DNA from: CAVZTA01 sp963778025
Lineage (GTDB): Bacteria; Chloroflexota; Limnocylindria; Limnocylindrales; CSP1-4
Direction of reading: 5' to 3'
Length of the DNA stretch: 64,000 bases
NCBI GenBank assembly: GCA_963778025.1
Contig: CAVZTA010000015.1
Span: 1-64,000, forward strand
The notes under the pieces were generated by a model. That model had not been told where the DNA came from and did no database searches. It saw nothing but the letters and a program-made list of their open reading frames with translations. Positions 18,332-27,237 of this stretch are shown here, one piece after another. Positions within the stretch are counted from its first letter, which is position 1; each line of letters opens with the position of its first letter. Made by a program: the position numbers and the translations under genes.

Positions 18332-19957
18332 ATGGCTAAGCAGCTCCTGTTCGATGAGTCAGCCCGGCGAGGCCTCAAGCACGGCGTCGACCGCCTCGCC
18401 GATGCCGTCCGAGTGACGCTCGGTCCGAAGGGCCGCAACGTCGTCCTCGACAAGAAGTACGGCGCTCCGACGATCACGAACGACGGCGTGACCATCGCGC
18501 GCGAGATCGAGCTCGAAGATCCGTTCGAGAACATGGGTGCCCAGCTCGTCAAGGAGGTCGCGACCAAGACCGACGATGTCGCCGGCGACGGAACGACGAC
18601 CGCCATCGTCCTCGCCCAGGCGATCGTCGCCGAGGGCCTCCAGAACGTCAGCGCCGGGGCCAACCCGATCGGCGTCAAGCGCGGCATCGAGAAGGGCGTG
18701 GAGGCGATCGTCGCCGAGCTCAAGAAGCAGTCGCGCCCGGTCGACAACCGCGAGCAGATCGCGGCCGTCGCGGCCATCAGCGCGGCGGATCCCGAGGTCG
18801 GCGAGATCATCGCCGAGGTGATGGACAAGGTCGGCAAGGACGGCGTCATCACCGTCGAGGAGGGCCAGTCCCTGGGCCTCGAGACGGAATACACCGAGGG
18901 CATGCAGTTCGACCGGGGCTACCTGTCCGCCTACTTCGTGACCAATGCCGATCGGATGGAGGCGGTCGTCGAGGGTCCGCTCCTCCTGATCACGGACAAG
19001 AAGATCTCGAGCGTCAAGGACATGCTCCCGGCGCTTGAGCTGGGCGTCGGACAGGGCAAGCCGGTGGTCATCATCGCCGAGGACGTCGACGGCGAGGCGC
19101 TCGCCACGCTGGTCGTGAACAAGCTCCGCGGCACGGTGTCCGTGCTCGCCGTCAAGGCGCCGGGCTTCGGCGACCGGCGCAAGGAGATGCTCCGCGACAT
19201 CGCGACCCTGACCGGCGGAACGGTGATCAGCGAGGAGATCGGGCGCAAGCTCGAATCGGTCACGGTCGATGACTTCGGCCAGGCCCGCCGGGTCGTCGCG
19301 ACCAAGGACGACACCACGATCATCGACGGAGCCGGCAAGCCGGAGCAGATCAAGGCCCGGATGAGCCAGATCAAGGCGCAGATCGAGGACACGACCTCGG
19401 ACTACGACAAGGAGAAGCTCCAGGAGCGACTGGCGAAGCTGGCCGGCGGCGTCGCCGTCGTCAAGGTCGGCGCGGCCACCGAGGTCGAGCTCAAGGAGAA
19501 GAAGCACCGCATCGAGGACGCGCTCTCGACGACCCGAGCGGCCGTCGAGGAAGGTCTGGTCGCGGGCGGCGGCGTGGCGCTCCTCCAGGCGATCCCGGCG
19601 CTCGACCTGGTCGAGCTCTTGGGCGACGAGGCGGTGGGCCTCGGGATCCTGCGCCGCGCGCTCGAGGCGCCCATCCGCCAGATCGCCGACAACGCCGGCG
19701 CGCACGGCGAAGTCATCGTCGAACACGTCAGGACGTTGCCCGGGGGCCATGGCTACGACGCGCTCAAGGGCGAGTACGGCGACATGTTCGGCAAGGGCAT
19801 CGTCGACGCCGCCAAGGTCACCCGCTCGGCGCTTCAGAACGCCGCCTCCATCGCCGCGATGGTCTTGACGACGGAGGCGCTGATCACCGACCTACCGGAG
19901 AAGAAGGGGGCCGTGCCTGCCGGCGCCGGCGGCTATGGCGGAGACATGGACTACTAG
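18332..19957 (+). CDS. groEL: Chaperonin GroEL
   Basis: 60-kDa chaperonin, 541 residues. Seen: VRVTLGPKGRNVVLDKKYGA and TITNDGVTIAREIELEDPFE (ATP site), VAGDGTTTAIVLAQAIVAEG (catalytic Asp of GDGTTT), the apical domain with EGMQFDRGYLSAYFVTNADR, KAPGFGDRRKEMLRDIATLT, and the second equatorial part with RAAVEEGLVAGGGVALLQAI and AAMVLTTEALITDLPEKKGA. It ends in the Gly-rich tail GAGGYGGDMDY, shorter than the GGM repeats of E. coli. No indels, which contrasts with the first 7 kb. Its neighbours are groES (16 nt upstream) and, downstream, a tRNA 5' half rather than another chaperone gene. No obvious terminator was seen after the stop. Confidence 0.97.
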   Translation: MAKQLLFDESARRGLKHGVDRLADAVRVTLGPKGRNVVLDKKYGAPTITNDGVTIAREIELEDPFENMGAQLVKEVATKTDDVAGDGTTTAIVLAQAIVAEGLQNVSAGANPIGVKRGIEKGVEAIVAELKKQSRPVDNREQIAAVAAISAADPEVGEIIAEVMDKVGKDGVITVEEGQSLGLETEYTEGMQFDRGYLSAYFVTNADRMEAVVEGPLLLITDKKISSVKDMLPALELGVGQGKPVVIIAEDVDGEALATLVVNKLRGTVSVLAVKAPGFGDRRKEMLRDIATLTGGTVISEEIGRKLESVTVDDFGQARRVVATKDDTTIIDGAGKPEQIKARMSQIKAQIEDTTSDYDKEKLQERLAKLAGGVAVVKVGAATEVELKEKKHRIEDALSTTRAAVEEGLVAGGGVALLQAIPALDLVELLGDEAVGLGILRRALEAPIRQIADNAGAHGEVIVEHVRTLPGGHGYDALKGEYGDMFGKGIVDAAKVTRSALQNAASIAAMVLTTEALITDLPEKKGAVPAGAGGYGGDMDY

Positions 19958-20009
19958 GCCGAGAAGGCTCTAAGGCAGTCGCTCGAGGTGAGCGCGATCA
20001 GGGAGTCGG

Positions 20010-20045
20010 GAAGCGGGCAGTCGGCCAGCTAAGTCACTCCCGCTC
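20010..20045 (-). tRNA. tRNA-Gly(CCC) 5' half (acceptor to anticodon)
   Basis: 36 nt on the minus strand: acceptor GCGGGAG, TG, a D-arm (ACTTAGCTGGCCGACT, stem imperfect), G26, anticodon 5' stem CCCGC and loop start TTCCC, after which tRNA similarity stops. GCGGGAG pairs perfectly over 7 bp with CTCCCGC of the 3' half at 17090-17134. The halves share TTCCC; joined on it they make exactly 76 nt including CCA. Confidence 0.75.
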
Positions 20046-20110
20046 GGGAGACTGCGATCCAGCGCAGCCATATCGTGGGCTCAACGAGCGGCCCGTCGTC
20101 GCGGACGGAC

Positions 20111-20653
20111 CTATCCGTCGCCGCGGATGCGGGAGAAGACGGTGCAATCGACTGGCACGCCGTCGTGATGCAGGTCCCAGGCTCGGGCCACGCCCTCCCG
20201 GCGGAACCCTGCGCGCTCCACCATCCGGTTCGATGCCTCGTTGCCGACCATGATGAACGCGTCCAAGCGGATGGCCGCGGTCGTGTCGAACGTCCAGTCC
20301 GCCACCAGGCGGAGCGAGCGGGCGCCCACGCCGCGACCACGAGCTTCGGGTGCGAGCCAGAGCCCGAACGTGGCCTGGTGTCCATCCGGGCCGAACCGGG
20401 TCACCGCGCCTAGCAGCCGATCGGTGGCCGCGTCGACGATGGCGAACGCCGCGCCCGTGCCATCGCGCCACATCGCCCGGGCGGTCTCGATGAAGGCCTC
20501 CGCGTCAGCGGGCCCGAATGGCTGGGGGATCGTCACCCAGCGGGCGATCTCCGGGTCCTGGCAGACCGCAAAGACCTCGGGTGCGTCGGCGGGGCGCCAC
20601 GGTCGCAGGACGAGGTCGTCGATGGTCAGGGTCGTTCCCAGTTCGTCGTCCAC
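20111..20653 (-). CDS. GNAT-family N-acetyltransferase (RimJ/RimL type)
   Basis: 180-residue acetyltransferase: LTIDDLVLRPWRPADAPEVF, ARWVTIPQPFGPADAEAFIE, TGAAFAIVDAATDRLLGAV, the acetyl-CoA loop LAPEARGRGVGARSLRLVAD (R-x-x-G-x-G/A pattern) and IMVGNEASNRMVERAGFRRE, the usual RimJ/RimL signature (N-x-x-S-x-x-x-x-E-x-x-GF). GTG at 20653 is chosen because the longer frame upstream runs through tRNA sequence. It lies between the tRNA-Gly 5' half and the complete tRNA-Gly. The acceptor is unknown: N-terminal protein acetylation or a small amine. Confidence 0.85.
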   Translation of the reverse strand: MDDELGTTLTIDDLVLRPWRPADAPEVFAVCQDPEIARWVTIPQPFGPADAEAFIETARAMWRDGTGAAFAIVDAATDRLLGAVTRFGPDGHQATFGLWLAPEARGRGVGARSLRLVADWTFDTTAAIRLDAFIMVGNEASNRMVERAGFRREGVARAWDLHHDGVPVDCTVFSRIRGDG

Positions 20654-20822
20654 CGGACCATTCTTGCAGTCGGGCGCGTCGGGACGACCCGAGCCTGGAA
20701 GCTCGAACACGACAAGCACGGGTAGACCGGCCCCGATCGTCACTCGGCGATCACCGTCCCGGGCGTCGAGAGGACTCGGGACTGTTCGAAGTGATGGGGC
20801 GTGCTGAGCACGAGCGGGAAGG

Positions 20823-20898
20823 TGGAGCGGGAGACGGGATTCGAACCCGCGACATTCTGCTTGGGAAGCAGACACTCTGCCAGCTGAGTTACTCGCGT
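20823..20898 (-). tRNA. tRNA-Gly(CCC), acceptor stem damaged
   Basis: Minus strand: D-arm ACTCAGCTGGCAGAGT, anticodon stem/loop TCTGCTTCCCAAGCAGA (anticodon CCC), T-arm GCGGGTTCGAATCCCGT, acceptor CTCCCGC, T, CCA. The 5' acceptor strand should be GCGGGAG but reads GCGAG, two G short, giving 74 nt instead of 76. A GGG-to-G homopolymer error or a real deletion explains this. All other stems are intact. Confidence 0.8.
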
Positions 20899-21083
20899 TC
20901 TGGCGATCGACCGTCGCGATCCTGACGATCGCAAGACCGTAGAGCTGGCGCGGCATCGACGTCACCTCCGAACCTCGGGCTATCGGAGGGTTCTCGGGAC
21001 CTGTCGCGCGCAAGCGCGATCCGCATTCGCAATGGCCGCTTGGTAGGGCTTGGCCGCCGGTCCCGCGAGCGCAGAGTGGTCGC

Positions 21084-21694
21084 ATGAGCAGGCTCGAAAC
21101 GGTGCGCCGGTTGGCGGGCGTGACCGATCGTCCTGGTGTCCGCCGCGGGCACCCGACGACGAGAGCCTCGCGACTCGTGCGTTTGACTGGGACAGGAGCG
21201 ATTGGCCTGGATGGGTGACCGATCCCGGCGGCTTCGAGATCGGCAGCCGGTGGAGGCTGACGGAGGCGGCGATGATCGTCGCGCCGGATCACTGCGCTTA
21301 TCCGACTCTGGCCCTGATCGAGGGTGTCGATCCGCCAGTCCGCTACCGGGTCGACGCCGGGACCCGTCTGACGCTCCTCGCGACCTACGACCCCGACGAG
21401 GACGAGCGTGTCCGTGACCTCGACATGGTCTCCTACTACCAGTGGGCGGAAGGATGGGCGACGCGCACCTTCCGGATCGACGACGGACCGTCGGCCGGTC
21501 CGGGTCGACGTTCTCGGCTGACGGAGAGGTTCTCGCTTTCCCTTCTCATCGCGCGTCGCACTCGCGTCGATCGTTCCGGATGGACCCCGGGCCTCGCACG
21601 CTCAGCAGATCGGATCGACGCCGGAACCGTCGCCCCTCAGCCTCACGATCGTGAGCCCTGCGTCCCGTGCGGCGGCCGACGCGTCCGGACCTGA
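21084..21694 (+). CDS. Hypothetical protein, frameshifted
   Basis: Not recognised. A coding-like stretch reads TRAFDWDRSDWPGWVTDPGG, FEIGSRWRLTEAAMIVAPDH, CAYPTLALIEGVDPPVRYRV, DAGTRLTLLATYDPDEDERV and DLDMVSYYQWAEGWATRTFR, after which a shift to a neighbouring frame gives STFSADGEVLAF. The ATG at 21084 (MSRLETVRRLAGVTDR) starts in a different frame, so at least two indels are needed. The composition (acidic, many aromatic residues) looks like a soluble globular protein, but no family motif is seen. It begins just beyond the tRNA-Gly and the region after it is decayed. Confidence 0.35.
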
Positions 21695-22298
21695 CATGCG
21701 TCGTCAGCACTGCGGGACGCCAAGAGCGATGTGCTGGCCGGCATCGCGCGGCCGCGTTGCGGCGCAGGCGACGGCCCATCGTCCTCTCGAACGACGATGT
21801 CGGCGCCGATCCGGCCGTTTGACACGCGCGGCTACACGCCGTCGATCGCACCACGGAGGTCGAGCGGAGACGGGCGATCGCTGATCGACTTCGGCGTTGG
21901 GAATCAGACACCCGCCGCCATTCAGCCCGGTCAGCGGGAGTTCCTTGGCGCGCCATTCGCGTCGCCGAGCGAGACTCGGGAGCGTCCGTCGGACTTCGCC
22001 GCGGTCTCAACGCCAGCTGCATCGGATCTCTGGGCCAGCAGGTCCGACGAGCTTCGGCTGCCTTCGAGCCGGCAGGGCCGTCGCCGGCACGACTGCCGTC
22101 GCGGTACGCGTCTCCGGACTCGATCGGATGATCGATCCTGCGCCGCAGCGAGACGAGGCAGCGCGCATCGGCGCGACGACGGTCGAGCACGCCGACGTGA
22201 GCACGCGTCGGGTTCAGGCACTGCGCGACCGCTTCGCGAAGCTCATCGGGCGGCCGCTGCCTCGCGCTGACCATCGTCGGCGGCGGAGCGGAAAGGGC
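21695..22298. other. Region without a confident gene
   Basis: About 600 bp with open frames on both strands that interrupt each other. The plus frame near 22090-22260 (ending RVQALRDRFAKLIGRPLP) and the minus frame near 21640-21830 (GRIGADIVVREDDGPSP) look faintly coding, but neither forms a complete protein or a known family. This is likely a decayed or badly sequenced segment. Confidence 0.4.
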
Positions 22299-22983
22299 TC
22301 ATCCATGGCCCGTCGAACAGCGAGTCGAGGCCGCACTCGACAGCGGCCCGCGGAGGATCGCGGTGAGCACTACGACCGCCGCCAGCACGTAGGAGAGCAA
22401 GGCCCACCCGTCGGGCATCGACCGGCCGCCGAACAACCTCGCTGCGAGGACGACCCCCGCCGCGGCGAACAGCGAGGCTACCTGGACGACGAACTGACCC
22501 GCGCCCTCGACGACCATCTGTGCCCAGATCTGACTGACGACCTCCTGTTCCTTGAAGCCGCAGTCGCAGTAGGCGATGTCGATGGTCGCCTTGACACCGC
22601 GAGCCGGACGACGTGGCCGCAGCGCAGTCGCGTCGAGCGCATGGCCCGCGAGCAGGACCAGCTGCCCACGCCACCGGCAGCCGGCGGCGACCGCGTCCAC
22701 AGCAGCCCGTCGGATATCGGACCTGATCGCGGCGCGAGCGCGTCCCGACGCCCGTCAGGGCAAGGAATCCGGCGACGAGACCGTTCTCCAGCAGGAAGAC
22801 CGGCCAGATGGCCTGGCGATAGGGAGCCAGCGCCAATCGGCGGTCGACGAGGTTCGCCGCGTCCAGTCCGGGCGGCGGCTGAGCGACCAGATCGAACTGA
22901 TCGAGCAGCTGGAACAGCGTTCCCGCCAGGAACAGCAGACCGACGGCCGCTGCCAGGATCCGCAACGCCGACCTGCTGCCCAT
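22299..22983 (-). CDS. Hypothetical membrane protein with about four helices, frameshifted
   Basis: Not assigned to a family. The ATG at 22983 starts MGSRSALRILAAAVGLLFLA (helix 1), followed by TLFQLLDQFDLVAQPPPGLD, a soluble loop, then AIWPVFLLENGLVAGFLALT (helix 2). Frameshifts near 22740 and 22560 lead to IDIAYCDCGFKEQEVVSQIW, FVVQVASLFAAAGVVLAARL (helix 3) and DGWALLSYVLAAVVVLTAIL (helix 4), ending near 22299. The layout, four helices with an extracytoplasmic loop after helix 1, resembles small uncharacterised actinobacterial or Chloroflexota membrane proteins. No partner genes are evident. Confidence 0.45.
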
Positions 22984-23252
22984 GCCATCGACCTCCCGCC
23001 CGACGTCGACACGGCCTTGTCGGGGCTGTCGGGTCGACCTGATCGCGCATTCTGACAGCGCCACGTTCGCCGCGCGGCGTCGACCGTCCTCAGCACGACC
23101 GGAAGTCCGCGCATCGACATCGACGGCTGGATGGCGGGCACACGAGGGCGCTCGTCGCGATCGAAACCATCGATCGCGGCGCGCATCACGCGTTCGGCGC
23201 CGCGTTCGGCCCGGATCTGGCCGAGGTGGGCTCGTCGTCCCGCGGCTGTCGG

Positions 23253-24029
23253 CTAGGGGATCAGGTAGACGACGCTGACCGTCACCGAAACGTCGTTCGT
23301 GCCGGCCTGGACCGGGGTCGAGACCGCCTTGTCAGGCGCTGCCGCGCCAGCTGCCATGCCGTAGTAGACGGGGTAGGGGATCGGCGTGACGGTCTCGGCG
23401 ATCGAGGCCACCCCCGTGATGTTCACCCTGGCCGCGCCCGCGAGGGCATCGGCCTTGGCCTTTGCATCGGCCATCGCGGCGGTCCGAGCCTGAGCCTCGG
23501 CCTTCGTCTCGTCGTCGACCCGGAACGACACGCTATCAAGGCTGGTGGCGCCGGCGGCGAGCGAACCGTCGATCGCGTCCCCCAGCAGCTCGAGCTTGCG
23601 GACCGTGACGGCCACGCCGTTCGAGAAGGTGTAGCCGGTGACCCGTGGCGTGGTGTTGTTCGAGTAGTCGTACTGGGGTTGGAGGTTGATGCCCGACGTC
23701 TGGATGTCGGCGTCCGCGATGCCCAGCGTCTTGAGGGCAGCGATGACGGCGGTCATCGCGTTGGCGGCATCGGCACGCGCGGCCTTGACGGTGGGCCGGG
23801 AGATGGATACGCCGAGTCGGAGGTCCGCCACATCGGGGGCGAGGGTCACGCGGCCGGTGCCGGTCACGCTGATCGTGTGGTCGGGACTGGCGGCGGGATC
23901 GACGGCGAGTGTCGGACGGGCCTGGAGAGCCGGGCCGGCGACGGCGATCGCGAGTGCGGTCGCGGCGGTCGCGATGACCACGGCGCGGGCGCGCGGTCCG
24001 AGGGTCGGGAGGGTGATCGTGGCGGCCAT
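23253..24029 (-). CDS. SIMPL-domain (DUF541) secreted protein
   Basis: 258-residue exported protein of the SIMPL/DUF541 family. A signal peptide (RAVVIATAATALAIAVAGPA) is followed by ISVTGTGRVTLAPDVADLRL, GVSISRPTVKAARADAANAM, TAVIAALKTLGIADADIQTS, NLQPQYDYSNNTTPRVTGYT, FSNGVAVTVRKLELLGDAID, RVDDETKAEAQARTAAMADA and KAKADALAGAARVNITGVAS. These match the conserved 'GxGxVxxxPD', 'GIxxxDIQTSxxxLxPxY' and 'AxxxAxxKAxxLA' motifs of the family. Members form periplasmic or surface oligomers of unclear role (BP26, stress-related). Intact frame; ATG at 24029. It is not linked to any operon; the cupin gene upstream is divergent. Confidence 0.9.
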   Translation of the reverse strand: MAATITLPTLGPRARAVVIATAATALAIAVAGPALQARPTLAVDPAASPDHTISVTGTGRVTLAPDVADLRLGVSISRPTVKAARADAANAMTAVIAALKTLGIADADIQTSGINLQPQYDYSNNTTPRVTGYTFSNGVAVTVRKLELLGDAIDGSLAAGATSLDSVSFRVDDETKAEAQARTAAMADAKAKADALAGAARVNITGVASIAETVTPIPYPVYYGMAAGAAAPDKAVSTPVQAGTNDVSVTVSVVYLIP

Positions 24030-24259
24030 GGTGGGAGCTCCGAACGGGAGGGCCACCGAGCGGCGGCCGGGTGCGCCCCTGACGCACGAGTCAGGGACGG
24101 GTTCCCGGCCGTGGCTCCCATGTGCACCGCTTCGCGCAGCGCTTCGGACGGATCAGGACGCAGCCGCCACCTACGATCCGGCCGACGACCCCCGCTTCTG
24201 TCCGGCAGCCTGCCCGACTTCCGTTTCCAGGGCAGCTACGCCGACGGGCGTCTCACTGC

Positions 24260-24265
24260 TAAGGT
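24260..24265 (+). promoter_or_regulatory. -10 box of the cupin gene
   Basis: TAAGGT ends 8 nt before the ATG at 24274, with no Shine-Dalgarno between them, so translation is probably leaderless. Confidence 0.4.
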
Positions 24266-24273
24266 GGCCGGCG

Positions 24274-24855
24274 ATGAGCACCGCCCTCGACACGCCGGTC
24301 CGGACGCTGTTCGAGCGGGTCGCGGCCGCCGCAGGCCCGACCCCCGACCTGCAGGCGATCGGCGCCGCCCTCGTCGACCTGGCGCGGGACCTGGACTATC
24401 TCGGTCCATGGGTCGAGCGCCTCGGCGACCGGAGCGGAGCCATCCCGATCCATGACCCCGCCGAGGGCCCGCGCGTCACGCTCGTTCACCGTACCGAGGG
24501 GCAGATGAGCGCCGTGCACGACCACGGCACGTGGGTCGCGATCGCGCCGATCACCGGCCTCGAGACCCACCGTCGCTGGCGCGTGCACCGGCGCGACGGC
24601 GCGTCCCCGACGATCGAGCTCGAAGAACAGCTCGACCTCACCGGCGGCGAGGTGGCGACGCTCCTCCCGCCCGATGACGTCCATGACCACGGCCACCTCA
24701 CCGGCAACGGCTCCCCGGCCCACATCCTCGTCCTGCTGGGCGACCTGCAGACCCGGAACACGCGGAACGAGTGGGACCTGGCCACGGGCCGGCATCGCGT
24801 GCTGGTGCCGGGCGATGGCGGCCGGTGGATCGCGAGCGAGCCCTTCCCCGACTGA
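24274..24855 (+). CDS. Cysteine-dioxygenase-like cupin protein
   Basis: 193-residue protein of the cysteine dioxygenase type double-stranded beta-helix group. Metal motif 1 is GQMSAVHDHGTWVAIAPITG (H-x-H with a downstream E in GLETHRRW) and motif 2 is LLPPDDVHDHGHLTGNGSPA, whose His completes the three-His iron site. The N-terminus (LFERVAAAAGPTPDLQAIGA, LVDLARDLDYLGPWVERLGD) is the helical part seen in predicted metal-dependent CDO homologues. The substrate is probably a small thiol or amino acid; true CDO specificity (Arg and Tyr-Cys pair) was not verified. The gene converges with the FGGY kinase. Confidence 0.75.
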   Translation: MSTALDTPVRTLFERVAAAAGPTPDLQAIGAALVDLARDLDYLGPWVERLGDRSGAIPIHDPAEGPRVTLVHRTEGQMSAVHDHGTWVAIAPITGLETHRRWRVHRRDGASPTIELEEQLDLTGGEVATLLPPDDVHDHGHLTGNGSPAHILVLLGDLQTRNTRNEWDLATGRHRVLVPGDGGRWIASEPFPD

Positions 24856-24912
24856 CCGGGCACCAGGCACGCCGTCCGGCCGCCGCTTGCGACGGCGCAG
24901 CAGGTCCAGATA

Positions 24913-26518
24913 TCAGCCCAGCGCCTCGACGGCGGCGCGCTCGATCGCCAGGCCCCGCGCGTGGCGCGCGAAGAACGCATCGAACCCCTCCACGTCGCGC
25001 GGGTCGGGCGAGATCCGCTCTCCGATCCGGCCGCCGATCCGGTCGTCGAGGTAGTCGGCGAGCGTCTGCGCCGGTGTCCTCGCGGAGCATGAACGCGGCA
25101 AGCACGGCCATACCCCACGCGCCGCCCTCGCCGGCCGTGGAGGGGAGGCTCACCGGGACATCCAACGCGGCCGCCAGCATCCGCTGCGCGGTGTCGCCAC
25201 CCTTGAACATCCCACCATGGCCGCGGATCTCGTCGACGGTGACGCCCTCCTCGTTCCGGAGGATGTCCATGCCCGTGCGCAACGCGCACAGCGACGCGAA
25301 GTACAGGGCACGGACCAGGTTCGCGAGGGTGAACCGGCTGTCCTCCTTCCGGACCAGCAGCGGCCGCCCCTCCGTGAAGCCCGTCGCGTGCTCGCCCGAG
25401 ATGTAGTTGATCGACAGCAGCCCGCCGGCATCCGCATCGGCCGTCAGGGCCGCCGGCAGGAGGCGCTCGTAGAGCTCGTCGACCGATCGGTCGACCCCGA
25501 CCGCGCGGACGACCTCATGGAACAGGGCGATCCAGGCGTCCAGATCGCCGGAGCCATTGTTCGAGTGGGCCATCGCGACCGGACGGCCATCCGGCGTGAC
25601 GATGATGTCGATCCCGTCGTGGATCCGGGACAGGCTTCGCTCGAGGACGATCATCGCGAAGATGGAGGTTCCCGCGGAGACGTTGCCGGACCGTGGCCGG
25701 ACGGCGTTCGTCGCCACCATCCCCGTGGCGGCGTCAGCCTCGGGCGGGCACAGCGGGACGCCCGCCTGGAGCCGGCCGGAGTGGTCGAGCCGTCGGGCGC
25801 CCTCCTGGGAGAGCCGCCCGGCCGGTGACCCCGCGACGTCGACGGCGGGCAGGATGTCCCGAAGCGTCCATCCAAGCTGGCGGGGAGCGACCAACGCCTC
25901 GAACGCGGCCATGCGAGCGGCGTCCCAGTCAGCGGTCAGCGGGTCGATCGGGAACATCCCCGACGCCTCGCCGATACCCACGCGATGCTCGCCGGTGAGC
26001 ATCGCGTGGACATAGCCGGCCAGCGTCGTGAGCCGTCGGATCCGCTGGACATGCGGCTGTCCTTCGAGGATCGACTGGTAGAGGTGGGCGATGCTCCAGC
26101 GCTGGGGGACCGCGAACTCGAGGATCGGCGTGAGCTCGGCACACGCCTCGCCCGTGATGTTGTTGCGCCAGGTCCGGAACGGGACGAGCGATCGGTCATC
26201 GGCATCGAGGACGAGGTAGCCGTGCATCATCCCGCTGACGCCCATGGCGGCGACCGTCGTCAGGTCGATCGCGTAGCGCTCTCGGACGTCGTCGGCCAGA
26301 GCGGCATAGCAGGCTGCAAGGCCGGTCCAGACGTCCGTCAGGTCGTAGGTCCAGACCCCGTCCACGAGCGCGCTCGCCCAGGCGTACGTGCCCGAGGCGA
26401 GCGGCGTCGTGTCCGGCGCGATGAGCGCCGCCTTGATCCGTGTCGAGCCGAGCTCGATGCCAAGGAAGGCCTCGCCCGCCTGGATCAGCTCCGCCGCATC
26501 GTCCGGTCGCCGGTCCAC
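24913..26518 (-). CDS. FGGY-family carbohydrate kinase (probable L-ribulokinase), one frameshift
   Basis: Sugar kinase that would phosphorylate L-ribulose from AraA before the epimerase. Seen: FLGIELGSTRIKAALIAPDT (phosphate loop 1), VAAMGVSGMMHGYLVLDADD, SLVPFRTWRNNITGEACAEL, LTGEHRVGIGEASGMFPID, NVSAGTSIFAMIVLERSLS and IRGHGGMFKGGDTAQRMLAA with DVPVSLPSTAGEGGAWGMAV (ATP-binding domain). A frameshift near 25,080 leads to QTLADYLDDRIGGRIGERIS and the end AIERAAVEALG. The family includes ribulokinases and xylulokinases, so the ribulokinase role is inferred from its place after araA and the 4-epimerase. GTG start at 26518, 4 nt after the epimerase stop: last gene of the operon. Confidence 0.85.
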
Positions 26519-26521
26519 CGG

Positions 26522-27237
26522 TCAGCTCGCTCGATCCGCCTGGCCGTAGTAGGCGCCGGGCCCGTGCTTCCGCCCGAAATGCCGGTCGAGGAGGGCATCG
26601 TCGATCGGGCGGGTGTCGGGGTCGAGCGCGAGCGTCCGCTCCGCCATCATCGCCACGGCCTCGAGGGCGATGGCGTTCGCGAGCGCGTCGGCCACGTCGG
26701 CGCCCCAGGTGAACGGCCCGTGGGAGCGGACCAGCACCGCCGGCATCTCGAGGGCGCCGAGCCCGAGCGCCTCGAGGGTCTCGATGATCACGGCTCCCGT
26801 GTCGGCCTCGTACGTCGGGCCCAGTTCCGCTGCAGCGCAGTCGTCCGCGTCACCGGCACGGGGCCGCGGAAGTGGTCCGCGTGCGTCGTCCCCAGACACG
26901 GGATCGGCCGGCCGGCCTGCGCCCATGCCGATGCCTGCGTGGAATGGGTATGGACGACGCCGCCGATCTCGGCGAAGCGCCGATACAGCGCGAGGTGGGT
27001 CGGTGTGTCCGACGACGCCCGGGCAGCGCCCTCCACCGCGGTCCCCGAGGTGAGGTCGACGGCGACCAGGTCCTCCGGCCGGAGGCTCTCGTAGGGCACG
27101 CCGCTCGGCTTGATGACCATGATCCCGGCCGCCCGATCCACGCCGCTGACGTTGCCGAACGACAGCGTCACCAGCCCGCTGCTCACGAGGGCGACGTTGG
27201 CTGCGCAGACCCGTGCGCGGAGGTCATCGAGGCTCAC
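26522..27237 (-). CDS. araD: L-ribulose-5-phosphate 4-epimerase, one frameshift
   Basis: Zinc class II aldolase-fold epimerase making D-xylulose 5-phosphate. N-terminal frame: ALVSSGLVTLSFGNVSGVDR, IMVIKPSGVPYESLRPEDLV (phosphate binding), AVEGAARASSDTPTHLALYR (the acidic residue of 'SSDxPTH') and EIGGVVHTHSTQASAWAQAG (HTH zinc ligands) with THADHFRG. A frameshift near 26,840 gives YEADTGAVIIETLEALGLGA, VLVRSHGPFTWGADVADALA (third His) and AMMAERTLALDPDTRPIDDA. GTG at 27237 overlaps the LacI stop (GTGA). Together with AraA and the kinase it completes the pathway from L-arabinose to the pentose phosphate route. Confidence 0.88.

Noticed and set aside
18359..19750. 463-codon minus-strand ORF opposite groEL
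   Set aside because: Antisense shadow of groEL in high-GC DNA; Asp/Leu/Arg-rich with no motif.
17135..20009. Calling the groESL insert an integrative element
   Set aside because: No integrase, excisionase or phage gene lies between the tRNA halves; only the split tRNA and TTCCC repeat are seen.
20654..21292. Long N-terminal extension of the GNAT ORF
   Set aside because: It reads through the antisense-like tRNA-Gly sequence (the phrase SNPVSRSTFP is typical of tRNA read as protein).
23064..23252. Plus-strand frame with GAHHAFGAAFGPDLAEVGSS
   Set aside because: Too short, no start or known motif; may be a gene remnant.
24030..24273. Intergenic region between SIMPL and cupin genes
   Set aside because: Only the cupin -10 box is seen; no RNA gene or ORF is supported.
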